Of a DNA stretch of 40,506 nt, positions 13,567-22,211 are shown in pieces; within the stretch, counting starts at the first letter, position 1; every line of letters begins with the position of its first letter. The translations under genes were made by a program, and so were the position numbers. The notes beneath the pieces were generated by a model. It worked only from the letters and a program-made list of their open reading frames with translations. It searched no databases and had not been told where the DNA came from. This stretch comes from Mycolicibacterium arenosum (GTDB taxonomy: Bacteria; Actinomycetota; Actinomycetes; Mycobacteriales; Mycobacteriaceae). Location: positions 1 to 40,506 of the forward strand of contig NZ_JANDBD010000009.1 in the NCBI RefSeq assembly GCF_024320865.1. The letters run 5' to 3'.

Positions 13567-14949
13567 ATGAGCTTCGACCTGACTCCCACCATCGCCCAGC
13601 ACGACCTGGCCAAGCGCGCACACGAGTTCGCCGAGCAGGTCGTTCGGCCCGTCGCCGCCGATTACGACGCCCGCCAGGAGTTCCCCTGGCCGGTCCTCGA
13701 GGAGGCCGCCGAACGCGGTTTCTACAGCCCGCTGTTCTACCGCGACTTGATCGGCGATCCGACCGGACTGTCGCTGCCGATGTTCATGGAGGAGTTGTTC
13801 TGGGGCTGCGCAGGTATCGGGCTCGCGGTCGTGATGCCCGCGCTGGCGCTGTCCGCGATCGGCCAGGCGGCCACGCCCGAGCAGATGCTGACCTGGGCGC
13901 CGGAGTGCTTCGGCTCGCCCGGCGACCTCAAGCTCGCCGCGCTCGCGATCTCGGAGCCCGAGGGCGGCAGCGACGTGCGCAACCTGCGAACGACGGCGCG
14001 CCGTGACGGTTCCGACTGGATCATCGACGGACACAAGATGTGGATCGGCAACGGCGGCATCGCCAACGTCCACGTCGTCAACGCCGTCGTCGACCAGGAA
14101 CTCGGCCACCGCGGGCAGGCGCTGTTCGTGGTCCCCGGCGGCACACCCGGCCTGGAACTGGTGCGCAAACTCGACAAGCTGGGCTGCCGGGCGTCGCACA
14201 CCGCGGAGCTGAAGTTCACCGGCGTGCGCGTGCCCGCCGCGAACCTGCTCGGCGGCGACGACAAGCTCGAACACAAGCTCGCGAAGGCCCGCGAGATCGT
14301 CGAGGGCGGGCGGCGCTCCGGTTCGGCAACGCTCGGCACGTTCGAGCAGACCCGGCCGATGGTCGCCGCGCAGGCGCTCGGAATCGCCAGGGCGGCACTG
14401 GAGTACGTCACCGAGTACGCCAACCGCCGGGAGGCGTTCGGTGCCCCGATCATCGACAACCAGGGCATCTCCTTCCCGCTCGCCGACCTGGCCACCCGCA
14501 TCGACGCCGCCCGGCTGCTGACCTGGCGGGCGTCGTGGATGGCGGCCACCGGCGTCCCGTTCGACCGCGGCGAAGGCTCGATGTGCAAGCTGGCCGCCAG
14601 CGAGGTCGCCGTCGACACGACCGAACGCGCCATCCAGACGATGGGCGGGTGGGGCTACATCACCGATCATCCGGTGGAGAAGTGGTACCGAGATGCCAAG
14701 CTGTACACCATCTTCGAAGGCACCAGCGAGATCCAGCGCATCGTGATCTCCAACGCGCTCGGTGCCGCCGACGGTAAGCCGCCGATGCACGTCGACCTGG
14801 AACCGACCGGCGGTCCACTCAACGCCTGGTTCGGCCGCGGCACGCCGGCCCGAACGCGGGTCGCCAACGCGGCTCTCGATGCGAGGGACAAGGTGCCGGG
14901 GCCCGTGATGAATCTCGCGATGAAGGTGTTGCGCCCGCCGCGCCGCTGA
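13567..14949 (+). CDS. Acyl-CoA dehydrogenase
   Basis: FAD-dependent acyl-CoA dehydrogenase (FadE class) for the first step of beta-oxidation or a related CoA-ester desaturation. The 460-residue protein has the usual three domains: an N-terminal helical part, the ALAISEPEGGSDVRNL flavin/substrate segment and a KMWIGNGG strand, and a C-terminal helical domain with WGYITDHPVEKWYRDAKL. The catalytic base is in FEGTSEIQR (Glu384). A C-terminal extension of about 75 residues after the catalytic segment makes it longer than the 380-400 of typical short/medium-chain enzymes. Substrate length is unknown. An ATG start with GGGGAGC upstream fits. It is preceded by a palindrome and stands alone. Confidence 0.93.
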   Translation: MSFDLTPTIAQHDLAKRAHEFAEQVVRPVAADYDARQEFPWPVLEEAAERGFYSPLFYRDLIGDPTGLSLPMFMEELFWGCAGIGLAVVMPALALSAIGQAATPEQMLTWAPECFGSPGDLKLAALAISEPEGGSDVRNLRTTARRDGSDWIIDGHKMWIGNGGIANVHVVNAVVDQELGHRGQALFVVPGGTPGLELVRKLDKLGCRASHTAELKFTGVRVPAANLLGGDDKLEHKLAKAREIVEGGRRSGSATLGTFEQTRPMVAAQALGIARAALEYVTEYANRREAFGAPIIDNQGISFPLADLATRIDAARLLTWRASWMAATGVPFDRGEGSMCKLAASEVAVDTTERAIQTMGGWGYITDHPVEKWYRDAKLYTIFEGTSEIQRIVISNALGAADGKPPMHVDLEPTGGPLNAWFGRGTPARTRVANAALDARDKVPGPVMNLAMKVLRPPRR

Positions 14950-15074
14950 CACCACGACTTTGACAAAATCGCGTGCTTTGTCGGCGGTACCTCTGGTCAC
15001 GCATACCGACGTCTGGCAACATTACCGGCCAGTAGGGTCATCCGGTCCGAACTACTCGACAGGTGGAAAAGACA

Positions 15075-16928
15075 GTGTGGTCTGCAAACTCTCCTGACAT
15101 CACCCTCATCGCCGCACCCGGCGGCGAAGGTGGCGGCGCCGCGCTCGACCAGGTCATCGGAATGTCGGTCGTCGCGGCGATCGTCTCCGCGGGCCTGCTG
15201 TGGATCGGCTACCTGCATCGACAGCGCCGCATCACGTGGCTGAAGAACCTCGCCGAGCGATTGGGCACCAAGTTCAAGCGGCCACCGTGGGTGGCGCTGC
15301 AGGTGTTCCTCTTCACGGCCACGATCATCGCCGCGCTGTTCGGGTTCATCTGGGACGTGAGCCTGCACATCGGCAAGGGCCGTGATGCCGGTCCGCTGGC
15401 GAACCCCGCGCACTACTTCATCCTGTTCGGACTGTTCCTGCTCTTCATCGCGGGAACGCTGGCCATCGTGCAGCCGTACGACAAGCCCGGCGCCGCGGCG
15501 ATCCGCATCACCAGGACGTGGTTCGCACCGGTCGGCGGCGTGCTGATGGCGATCTGCGGCCTGTACGCGCTCATCGGGTTCCCGCTCGACGACGTCTGGC
15601 ACCGGATCTTCGGTCAGGACGTCACCCTCTGGGGCCCCACCCACTTGATGCTGATCGGCGGTGCGGGACTGTCCCTGATCGCGGTGCTGCTGCTCGAGTA
15701 CGAGGGCAGGCGCGCGATGCCCGACGGGGACGTGGATGACGACACCTGGTACCTCAAGCTGCTGCGCTACCTGTCGTTCGCCGGCCTGTTCATCGGCCTG
15801 TCGGTGTTCCAGATCGAGTACGACTTCGGCGTCGAGCAGTTCCGGTTGGTGCTGCAGCCGATGATGATCGCGGGGGCGGCCGCCATGGCCGCCGTCGCGG
15901 CCCGGCTGGTACTCGGCCGCGGCGGCGCGCTGATCGCGGCGGCGCTCGCCATCGTGCTGCGCGGGGGCGTGTCCCTGATCGTCGGTCCGGTTCTCGGCGG
16001 TCCGCTGAGCTGGTGGGCGCTGTACCTCGGCCCCGCCCTCGTCGTCGAGCTGATCGCCCTGACCGCACTGGTCAAGCGCCCCATCCTGTTCGGCGCGGTC
16101 GCCGGTCTCGGGGTCGCCACCGTCGGTCTCTGGCTCGAGTCCTTCTGGATCGACGCCGTCTACCAGTACCCGTGGCCGACGAGCATGTGGCCGGAAGCGC
16201 TCGGCATGGCGATCCCGGTCGCGATCGGCATGGGCGTGTGCGGCGCGCTACTCGGCATGGTGCTCACGGGGCAGAAGCTGCCCCGGCCGGCGGTCGGCAT
16301 CACCGTCGTCGTGATCACCGTGCTCGCGATCGGCGGCGCTGTCGCCAACGGGCTGCGCACCGAAGTGCCGCAGAACGCCCTCGCATCGGTCGTGCTGACC
16401 GATCTGCCCGGTGACCCCGGCAAGCGAATGGTGTCGGCGCGCGTCCAGATCGACCCCGAGAACCTCATCGGCGACGACCCGGAGTGGGTGACGATCCTGG
16501 CGTGGCAGGGCGGCCTGGCCAACGACCGCGGCCTCATCATCGACAACCTCAAGAGGATCGGCCCCGGCTACTACGAGTCGACGAAGCCGATCCCGGTGTG
16601 GGGTCAGTGGAAGACGCTGATCCGCGTGCAGGACGGCAACACGATGGCTGGCGTCCCGATCTACCTGGCCGCCGACCCCGGCATCGGCGCGGAGGAGACG
16701 CCCGCCCTCGCGTCGTTCCAGCGGCCGTTCGTCGAGGAACTCTCGATCCTGCAGCGCGAACGCAACCAGAACCATCCGGACTGGTTGTTCACCGTCGCGT
16801 CGCTGGTGGTCCTGTTCTGCACGCTGGTGCTGATCGCCGCACTGACGTGGGGTGCCGGGCGGATCAACGACCGCGACACCCGCACCGACGCCAAGTCGGA
16901 GCCGAAGAACCCGGTGACGCAAACCTGA
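15075..16928 (+). CDS. Large polytopic membrane protein with C-terminal extracytoplasmic domain
   Basis: A 617-residue integral membrane protein. About 11-12 hydrophobic segments run through the first two thirds (for example VFLFTATIIAALFGFIW, YFILFGLFLLFIAGTLAIV, LMLIGGAGLSLIAVLLL). An extracytoplasmic stretch of roughly 150 residues follows (from about ANGLRTEVPQ to FQRPFVEEL), and one more membrane segment (WLFTVASLVVLFCTLVLIAAL). The loop includes GPGYYESTKPIPVWGQWKTLIRVQDG, reminiscent of YtkA/FixH-like or CopC-like beta domains. I chose the GTG at 15075 because AGGTGG lies just upstream; the GTG at 15063 lies inside that site. It heads a four-gene overlapping operon with a cupredoxin-like lipoprotein, so metal or redox handling at the membrane is possible. 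Function unknown. Confidence 0.8.
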   Translation: MWSANSPDITLIAAPGGEGGGAALDQVIGMSVVAAIVSAGLLWIGYLHRQRRITWLKNLAERLGTKFKRPPWVALQVFLFTATIIAALFGFIWDVSLHIGKGRDAGPLANPAHYFILFGLFLLFIAGTLAIVQPYDKPGAAAIRITRTWFAPVGGVLMAICGLYALIGFPLDDVWHRIFGQDVTLWGPTHLMLIGGAGLSLIAVLLLEYEGRRAMPDGDVDDDTWYLKLLRYLSFAGLFIGLSVFQIEYDFGVEQFRLVLQPMMIAGAAAMAAVAARLVLGRGGALIAAALAIVLRGGVSLIVGPVLGGPLSWWALYLGPALVVELIALTALVKRPILFGAVAGLGVATVGLWLESFWIDAVYQYPWPTSMWPEALGMAIPVAIGMGVCGALLGMVLTGQKLPRPAVGITVVVITVLAIGGAVANGLRTEVPQNALASVVLTDLPGDPGKRMVSARVQIDPENLIGDDPEWVTILAWQGGLANDRGLIIDNLKRIGPGYYESTKPIPVWGQWKTLIRVQDGNTMAGVPIYLAADPGIGAEETPALASFQRPFVEELSILQRERNQNHPDWLFTVASLVVLFCTLVLIAALTWGAGRINDRDTRTDAKSEPKNPVTQT

Positions 16929-17119
16929 TGACGGTCACCCACCTCGCCGACCACTCGCTGCTGCTGGCGCTCCCGGCTTTCGCGCCCGCTGTCCTGGTGG
17001 TCGGCGTGGTGGTGTTCGTCGCCATGCGCGATCGGCGCGGCGGCGAAGACGACGGCGAGGACGGAGACGAGGCTCACAGTGATCGGTCAGGTGGGGCAGA
17101 CCAAGATGGGGCACCGTGA
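16928..17119 (+). CDS. 63-residue single-pass membrane miniprotein with acidic tail
   Basis: A small protein with one hydrophobic segment (about residues 10-33, LLLALPAFAPAVLVVGVVVFVAM), then a positive RDRR stop-transfer and a strongly acidic tail (GGEDDGEDGDEAHSD). Its ATG overlaps the stop of the large membrane protein (ATGA) and its TGA overlaps the lipoprotein start (GTGA). This double coupling is the main evidence that it is real. The topology suggests an acidic cytoplasmic tail next to the membrane. It is probably a small subunit or assembly factor of the neighbouring membrane proteins; no family recognised. Confidence 0.75.
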   Translation: MTVTHLADHSLLLALPAFAPAVLVVGVVVFVAMRDRRGGEDDGEDGDEAHSDRSGGADQDGAP

Positions 17120-17559
17120 CAACCCGTAGAACCCACATCTTTCGAACCCTGCTGCCCCTGACCGCCGCCGCGTTGCTCGTCGCCGGCTGCGGCGGGTCGG
17201 ATGAGGCGCCGGCGTCCTCGTCGGGCGCTGCCGCCAGCACGCCGTCGCAGACGGCGGCACCCGATTTCACCGATCAGCAGGCACCCCCGACCCGCCTCGT
17301 CGTCGACGTGACGATCAAGGGCGGCCAGGTGACGCCGACCAACGAGTCGCTGCAGTCCGGCCTGAACGAGTCCGTCGTGTTCCGGGTGATGAGCGACGCG
17401 AAGGACGAGTTGCACGTGCACTCCAACCCCGAGCACACGTTCGCGATCGACGCCAGGGGCGAAGCTCAGCAGTTCCAGTTCACCCCGACCGTGCCCGGCA
17501 GGATCGACGTGGAACTGCACGACCTCGGTAAGACCGTCGCGACGATCACGGTGCAGTGA
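17116..17559 (+). CDS. Cupredoxin-like lipoprotein with histidine cluster
   Basis: A 147-residue lipoprotein. The signal peptide ends in a lipobox (LVAGC, Cys25), a low-complexity Ala/Ser/Thr linker follows (30-55), then a compact beta domain of about 90 residues with cupredoxin character (LVVDVTIKGGQV, ESVVFRVMSDAKDELHVHS, FQFTPTVPGRIDVELHD). Candidate metal ligands are His100, His102, His107 and His135. The Cys and Met ligands of a blue copper site are absent, so a type-2 copper or zinc site, or none, is more likely. Anchored outside the membrane, it is coupled by a GTGA overlap to the miniprotein and followed 3 bases later by the second polytopic protein. Role unknown. Confidence 0.8.
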   Translation: MTTRRTHIFRTLLPLTAAALLVAGCGGSDEAPASSSGAAASTPSQTAAPDFTDQQAPPTRLVVDVTIKGGQVTPTNESLQSGLNESVVFRVMSDAKDELHVHSNPEHTFAIDARGEAQQFQFTPTVPGRIDVELHDLGKTVATITVQ

Positions 17560-17562
17560 CCG

Positions 17563-18882
17563 TTGGATCGGACGACGGAGTTACTCGCCCACGGGCTGGG
17601 CGGGTCCGCTGACCTTCCGATCCCCTACTCGTACGCGCTGATCGGCGCGGCCTGGGCGCTGACGTTCACGTTCGCCGTCGTCGCGCTGGCGTGGCGCACG
17701 CCCCGGTTCGACGCCGCCAAACCGGGACGCCCTCTGCCGCAACGGGTTACCGACGTCGTCGACGCACCGGCCACCCGGTACGCGATGGGCATCCTCGGAG
17801 TACTGCTCGCGCTGTGGGTCGCCGTCGCGGCGGTGGCGGGCCCGCAGGACGGCAGCAACGCACTCCAGGGCGTCTTCTACGTTCTGCTGTGGGTGGGCCT
17901 GGTGGCCGTGTCACTCGCGATCGGCCCGGTGTGGCGGGCCATCTCGCCCGTGCGCGCGCTGTACGCCCTCACGCCACTGCACGACAGACCGGCACCGGTG
18001 GCGTATCCGTCGGCGTGGGGGTACTGGCCGGCCGCGCTCGGCCTGTTCGCGTTCGTCTGGCTCGAGTTGGCCAGTCCCGATCCGGGTTCCCTGCCCGCGG
18101 TGACGACGTGGTTGCTGCTGTACCTCCTGATCACGATGGTCGGCACGATCGTCTGCGGGCTGCGCTGGCCCGCCAACGCCGATCCGTTCGAGGTGTACGG
18201 CGTCGCGGTATCGCGGCTGTCGCCGATGCGGCGCAACCCCGACGGGCGGATCGCCATCGGTAATCCGTTCGACCACCTGCCGTCGCTGCCGGTGCGGGCG
18301 GGCACCGTCGCGGTGCTGGCCATCCTGCTGGGGTCGACGGCGTTCGACAGCTTCTCGGCGATGCCGCAGTTCCGCGCGTTCGTCGACGAGCACTCCGACG
18401 CGGTGCCGTTCGGCGGCGTGCTGATCCGCACCCTCGGCCTGCTGCTGTTCGCAGGCGTGGTCGGCGTGACGTTCTGGGCCGCGGCCCGCGCCACCGGTGG
18501 GGTCACCCGCGAGCAGCGGCGCGCACTGCCGGGCGCCATGGCGCATTCGCTGATCCCGATCGTCGTCGGTTACATCTTCGCGCACTACCTGACCTACCTC
18601 GTCGAGCGCGGACAGCAGACGATCTTCCGGCTCGCCGACCCGTTCGGCACCGGCTGGCTGGGCGCCACCGAGGTGAATTACTTTCTGTCCGTTCACCCTT
18701 CGCTGCTCGCCACGCTGAAGGTCGGCTTCGTGGTCGGCGGGCACATCGCGGGTGTCATCGCGGCGCACGACCGCGCGCTTCGCCTGCTGCCGAAACGGCA
18801 CCGGGTGACCGGCCAGCTGGCGATGATGCTGGTGATGGTCGGCTACACCTTCACCGGGTTGTACCTGCTCTTCGGCGGGTAG
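17563..18882 (+). CDS. Polytopic membrane protein (type often labelled fenitrothion hydrolase)
   Basis: A 439-residue integral membrane protein with roughly ten hydrophobic segments, starting at YSYALIGAAWALTFTFAVVALAW and ending at LAMMLVMVGYTFTGLYLLF. Polar residues cluster near membrane ends, notably a series of histidines (FAHYLTYL, SVHPSLL, GGHIAGVIAAHDRAL) that could coordinate a metal or heme. Similar actinobacterial proteins sometimes carry the automatic name fenitrothion hydrolase; I see no hydrolase motif and would not transfer that activity. The TTG at 17563 starts 3 bases after the lipoprotein stop, so it is the last gene of the operon begun at 15075. It may be a permease or redox partner (inference). 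Confidence 0.8.
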   Translation: MDRTTELLAHGLGGSADLPIPYSYALIGAAWALTFTFAVVALAWRTPRFDAAKPGRPLPQRVTDVVDAPATRYAMGILGVLLALWVAVAAVAGPQDGSNALQGVFYVLLWVGLVAVSLAIGPVWRAISPVRALYALTPLHDRPAPVAYPSAWGYWPAALGLFAFVWLELASPDPGSLPAVTTWLLLYLLITMVGTIVCGLRWPANADPFEVYGVAVSRLSPMRRNPDGRIAIGNPFDHLPSLPVRAGTVAVLAILLGSTAFDSFSAMPQFRAFVDEHSDAVPFGGVLIRTLGLLLFAGVVGVTFWAAARATGGVTREQRRALPGAMAHSLIPIVVGYIFAHYLTYLVERGQQTIFRLADPFGTGWLGATEVNYFLSVHPSLLATLKVGFVVGGHIAGVIAAHDRALRLLPKRHRVTGQLAMMLVMVGYTFTGLYLLFGG

Positions 18883-18891
18883 TTTCGCACC

Positions 18892-19443
18892 ATGCGCGCA
18901 CTGATCGTCGTCGACGTACAGAAGGACTTCTGCGAAGGCGGCTCGCTGGCGGTCGACGGCGGAGCCGAGGTGGCCCAGAGGATCACCGACCTGCTGATCG
19001 AGCACGACTACGCACACGTCGTGGCCACGAAGGACTACCACATCGACCCCGGCGCCCACTTCTCCGACAACCCCGACTACCGCGACTCCTGGCCGCCGCA
19101 CTGCGTGGTCGGCACGGCGGGCGTCGACTTCCACCCCGCGTTCAACCCCGCCGTCGCGGAGGCGGTGTTCCACAAGGGGCAGTACTCGGCGGCCTACAGC
19201 GGCTTCGAGGGGAAGCACGCCGACGACGACACGTCGCTGGAGGACTGGCTGCGCGCACGAGGAGTCGACGAGGTCGACGTGGTCGGCATCGCGACCGACT
19301 ACTGCGTGAAGGCCACCGCCGCCGATGCCGTCGCCGCCGGCTTCAACACCCGGGTTCTGGTGGACCTCACCGCGGGGGTCTCCCCGACGACGACCGCCGA
19401 GGCCATCGCGGCCCTGCGCGACGTCGGCGTGCTGGTCGGCTAG
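18892..19443 (+). CDS. pncA: Nicotinamidase/pyrazinamidase PncA
   Basis: Hydrolyses nicotinamide to nicotinate in NAD recycling, and activates pyrazinamide in sensitive mycobacteria. The 183-residue protein aligns closely with M. tuberculosis PncA. It has the catalytic triad Asp8 (VVDVQKDFC), Lys95 (FHKGQYSAAYSGFEG) and Cys138 (GIATDYCV), and the iron-site residues Asp48, His50, His56 and His70. All residues needed for activity are present. It starts at an ATG 10 bases after the preceding membrane-protein gene, so it may partly share that transcript. Its C-terminus (RDVGVLVG) is a few residues shorter than the M. tuberculosis enzyme. Confidence 0.95.
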   Translation: MRALIVVDVQKDFCEGGSLAVDGGAEVAQRITDLLIEHDYAHVVATKDYHIDPGAHFSDNPDYRDSWPPHCVVGTAGVDFHPAFNPAVAEAVFHKGQYSAAYSGFEGKHADDDTSLEDWLRARGVDEVDVVGIATDYCVKATAADAVAAGFNTRVLVDLTAGVSPTTTAEAIAALRDVGVLVG

Positions 19444-19621
19444 GGGTGAGAGTGCCCACACCGTCCTCGGAGCCTGTTTGCAGGGTGCGACAAACGGGCA
19501 GTTCATCACGGGCAAACGACGCTGTTGGCTCCGATGCGGTCGGTTCGCCCGCCATGCTCCCGCACCCCGTGGCGTCGTATGGTCGCCTTGATCGCTTTCC
19601 GCCGAATTAGAAGGTTGCCCC

Positions 19622-21766
19622 TTGACGCAAGTCGCCTCGAGTCCGAACGCCGTCCCCCAGGAGATCTGGCGGGGCAAGGCCTACCCGCTCGGAGCCTCCT
19701 ACGACGGCTCCGGCACCAACTTCGCGCTGTTCAGCGAGGTCGCCGAACGTGTGGAGCTCTGCCTGTTCGACGTGGACGGCACCGAGACCCGGATGACGCT
19801 GCCCGAAGTCGACGGCTTCGTCTGGCACGGCTTCCTGCCCAACATCGAGCCGGGGCAGCGCTACGGATACCGGGTCCACGGCCCCAACGATCCCGCCGCG
19901 GGCCACCGCTGCAATCCGAACAAGCTCCTGCTCGACCCCTACTCGAAGGCCATCGACGGCGTCTTCGACTGGAATCAGTCGCTGTTCGGCTACACCTTCG
20001 GCGACGAGGACAGCCGCAACGACGACGATTCCGCGGCGAGCATGCCCAAGTCGGTCGTCATCAACCCGTTCTTCGACTGGGGCACCGATCGCCCGCCGAA
20101 CCACGAGTACGCCGACTCGGTGATCTACGAGGCCCACATCAAGGGCCTCACCGAGACGCACCCGGACATTCCCGACGGCATGCGCGGCACGTACGCCGCG
20201 GTCGCCCACCCGGCGATCATCGAGCACCTCAAGTCGCTGGGCATCACGGCGATCGAGTTGATGCCGGTGCACCACTTCGCCAACGACTCCACCCTGATCG
20301 ACAAGGGACTGTCGAACTACTGGGGCTACAACACGATCGGCTTCTTCGCCCCGGATCCGAAGTACAGCAGCAGCGGCACGCCCGGCGGTCAGGTGCAGGA
20401 GTTCAAGGCGATGGTCCGCAGCCTGCACGAGGCGGGCATCGAGGTGATCCTCGACGTGGTCTACAACCACACCGCGGAGGGCAACCACATGGGCCCGACG
20501 GTCTCCATGCGCGGTATCGACAACGCCGCCTACTACCGCCTGGTGGATGACGACAAGCGCTATTACATGGACTACACGGGCACCGGCAACAGCCTCAACG
20601 TCGGCCACCCGCACTCGCTGCAGCTCATCATGGACTCGCTGCGCTACTGGGTCACCGAGATGCACGTCGACGGCTTCCGCTTCGACTTGGCGTCGACGCT
20701 GGCCCGCGAGTTCTACGACGTCGACAAGCTGTCGACGTTCTTCGAACTGGTGCAACAGGATCCGACGGTCAGCCAGGTGAAGCTGATCGCCGAACCGTGG
20801 GACGTCGGCCCCGGCGGGTACCAGGTCGGGAACTTCCCTCCGCAGTGGACGGAGTGGAACGGGAAATACCGCGACACCGTCCGCGACTTCTGGCGCAGCG
20901 AGCCGGCCACCCTCGACGAGTTCGCCTATCGGCTGACGGGTTCGGCCGATCTCTACGAGAACACCGCACGGCGGCCGGTGGCGTCGATCAACTTCGTCAT
21001 CGCCCACGACGGCTTCACGCTGCGGGACCTGGTGTCCTACAACGAGAAGCACAACGACGCCAACGGCGAGGACAACAACGACGGCGAGAGCCATAACCGG
21101 TCGTGGAACTGCGGCGTCGAAGGCCCCACCGACGATCCCGAGATCCTGAAGCTGCGCAGCCGTCAGGAACGGAACTTCCTGACCACTCTGCTTCTCTCCC
21201 AGGGTGTTCCGATGATCTGTCACGGCGACGAACTCGGCCGCACCCAGGGCGGTAACAACAACGGCTACTGCCAGGACAACGAGATCACCTGGATCGACTG
21301 GGCCGCCGCCGACACCGAACTGCTCGACTTCACCAGGGAGGTGTCAGCGCTGCGCGCTGCGCACCCGGTGTTCCGCAGGCGCCGGTTCTTCAGCGGCAAG
21401 CCGGTCGGCAGGCGCGGCGAGGCGGGCCTGCCCGATATCGCCTGGTTCACTCCGGAGGGTACGGAGATGACCGGCGAGGACTGGGGTTCCGGCTTCGCGA
21501 GGTCGGTCACCGTGTACCTGAACGGGCACGGTATCCCCGACCGCGACACCCGCGGCCAGCCCGTCATCGACGACTCGTTCGTGCTGTTCTTCAACGCGCA
21601 CTACGAGCCGCTCGAATTCACCCTTCCCCCAGCCGAGTTCGGGAAGGCGTGGACCGTGGTGCTCAGCACCGACGGCGTCGAGAAGGGCACCGAGGCCGCC
21701 GCGGGAGGGTCCGTCACGGTCGACGCGCGGGCCACGGTGGTGTGGCAGGCGGTCGACCCCGACTGA
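19622..21766 (+). CDS. glgX: Glycogen debranching enzyme GlgX/TreX
   Basis: A GH13-family isoamylase-type enzyme that hydrolyses alpha-1,6 branches of glycogen. The 714 residues comprise an N-terminal CBM48-like domain (about 20-110), a TIM barrel, and a C-terminal beta domain. Catalytic residues are the nucleophile Asp355 (GFRFDLA), acid/base Glu391 (IAEPWD) and Asp463 (AHDGFTLRD); the LDVVYNHTAEGN block is also canonical. The TTG at 19622 is used because homology begins right there (EIWRGKAYPLGASYDGSG). It corresponds to Rv1564c, which lies beside treY and treZ; those genes are not next to it here. It fits with the maltokinase at 27486 as alpha-glucan metabolism. Confidence 0.94.
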   Translation: MTQVASSPNAVPQEIWRGKAYPLGASYDGSGTNFALFSEVAERVELCLFDVDGTETRMTLPEVDGFVWHGFLPNIEPGQRYGYRVHGPNDPAAGHRCNPNKLLLDPYSKAIDGVFDWNQSLFGYTFGDEDSRNDDDSAASMPKSVVINPFFDWGTDRPPNHEYADSVIYEAHIKGLTETHPDIPDGMRGTYAAVAHPAIIEHLKSLGITAIELMPVHHFANDSTLIDKGLSNYWGYNTIGFFAPDPKYSSSGTPGGQVQEFKAMVRSLHEAGIEVILDVVYNHTAEGNHMGPTVSMRGIDNAAYYRLVDDDKRYYMDYTGTGNSLNVGHPHSLQLIMDSLRYWVTEMHVDGFRFDLASTLAREFYDVDKLSTFFELVQQDPTVSQVKLIAEPWDVGPGGYQVGNFPPQWTEWNGKYRDTVRDFWRSEPATLDEFAYRLTGSADLYENTARRPVASINFVIAHDGFTLRDLVSYNEKHNDANGEDNNDGESHNRSWNCGVEGPTDDPEILKLRSRQERNFLTTLLLSQGVPMICHGDELGRTQGGNNNGYCQDNEITWIDWAAADTELLDFTREVSALRAAHPVFRRRRFFSGKPVGRRGEAGLPDIAWFTPEGTEMTGEDWGSGFARSVTVYLNGHGIPDRDTRGQPVIDDSFVLFFNAHYEPLEFTLPPAEFGKAWTVVLSTDGVEKGTEAAAGGSVTVDARATVVWQAVDPD

Positions 21767-21773
21767 CCGCTGG

Positions 21774-22115
21774 TTACTCGACGACGTTGAAGAACGAGTC
21801 GCCGTCCTCGGGCGTGCCGTCGATCTGGCCTCGGGTGCGACCGTGTTGCTCGGGATCGACGTCGTCGAGTTCGGCGTTGCTCTCCAGCGTCAGCCCACCG
21901 CCCTGGTCGGAGTCGTGGGCCTCGGTCGGGGTGTCGACGCCGTCGTCCGCGACGTCGGGCTCCTCCTCCGCCAGCCTCTCGTCGAGCGTCTCGTCGTCCT
22001 TCGCCTCGATCCAGCGCTCCGGCGGATCGGCGACGTCGTCGCCGTCATCGTTGCGGATCTCGTCGGAATCGAGTTCCTCGGACTGGCTCAGCGGGAAGTC
22101 GTCTTGATCGCTCAT
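21774..22115 (-). CDS. Acidic hypothetical protein, DUF5709-like
   Basis: A 113-residue, very acidic protein with about a third Asp/Glu (EELDSDEIRNDDGDDV, EAKDDETLDERLAEEEPDV). The PPERWxxAKDDETLDERLAEEEPDV block is typical of actinobacterial DUF5709 proteins. It is likely soluble and largely disordered. I chose the ATG at 22115 (MSDQDDF); an in-frame ATG three codons upstream is possible. Function unknown. It lies convergent with glgX, 8 bases away, and divergent from the MarR gene. Confidence 0.75.
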   Translation of the reverse strand: MSDQDDFPLSQSEELDSDEIRNDDGDDVADPPERWIEAKDDETLDERLAEEEPDVADDGVDTPTEAHDSDQGGGLTLESNAELDDVDPEQHGRTRGQIDGTPEDGDSFFNVVE

Positions 22116-22180
22116 GTGCGCCATGGTGCCCGACGCGACCTACCGGTAAACGACGGGCTCGACAAATCGTCCGCTGGTAA

Positions 22181-22201
22181 TTACCTCTGTAGCAGAGGTA
22201 A
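22181..22201. promoter_or_regulatory. Perfect inverted repeat, likely MarR operator
   Basis: TTACCTCTG (22181-22189) and CAGAGGTAA (22193-22201) form perfect 9-bp arms around a TAG spacer. The repeat ends 10 bases before the MarR GTG start, so it should overlap the promoter of the MarR-ABC operon. Symmetry and position are those of an autoregulatory MarR site. Confidence 0.8.
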
Positions 22202-22211
22202 TGTCAGACGA

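Noticed and set aside
14960..14965. TTGACA as a -35 for the 15075 operon
   Set aside because: No -10 lies at 16-18 bases, and the hexamer is 110 bases from the start.
13111..15000. A 629-codon open frame antisense to cdh and fadE
   Set aside because: It is Arg/Gly/Pro-rich, has no domain and mirrors the strongly coding fadE; high-GC codon bias produces such shadow frames.
17563..18882. Organophosphate (fenitrothion) hydrolase activity
   Set aside because: The name is carried by automatic annotation of similar membrane proteins; no hydrolase active site is visible.
19444..19621. Nested inverted repeats (GTTTGC/GCAAAC, GGAGCC/GGCTCC) and a TATGGT before glgX
   Set aside because: Arms are only 5-6 bases with long loops, and no -35 partner is visible for TATGGT; not better than chance in this composition.
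17911..19677. A 588-codon frame antisense to the membrane-protein and pncA genes
   Set aside because: It crosses two well-supported genes and an intergenic region and has no recognisable motif.
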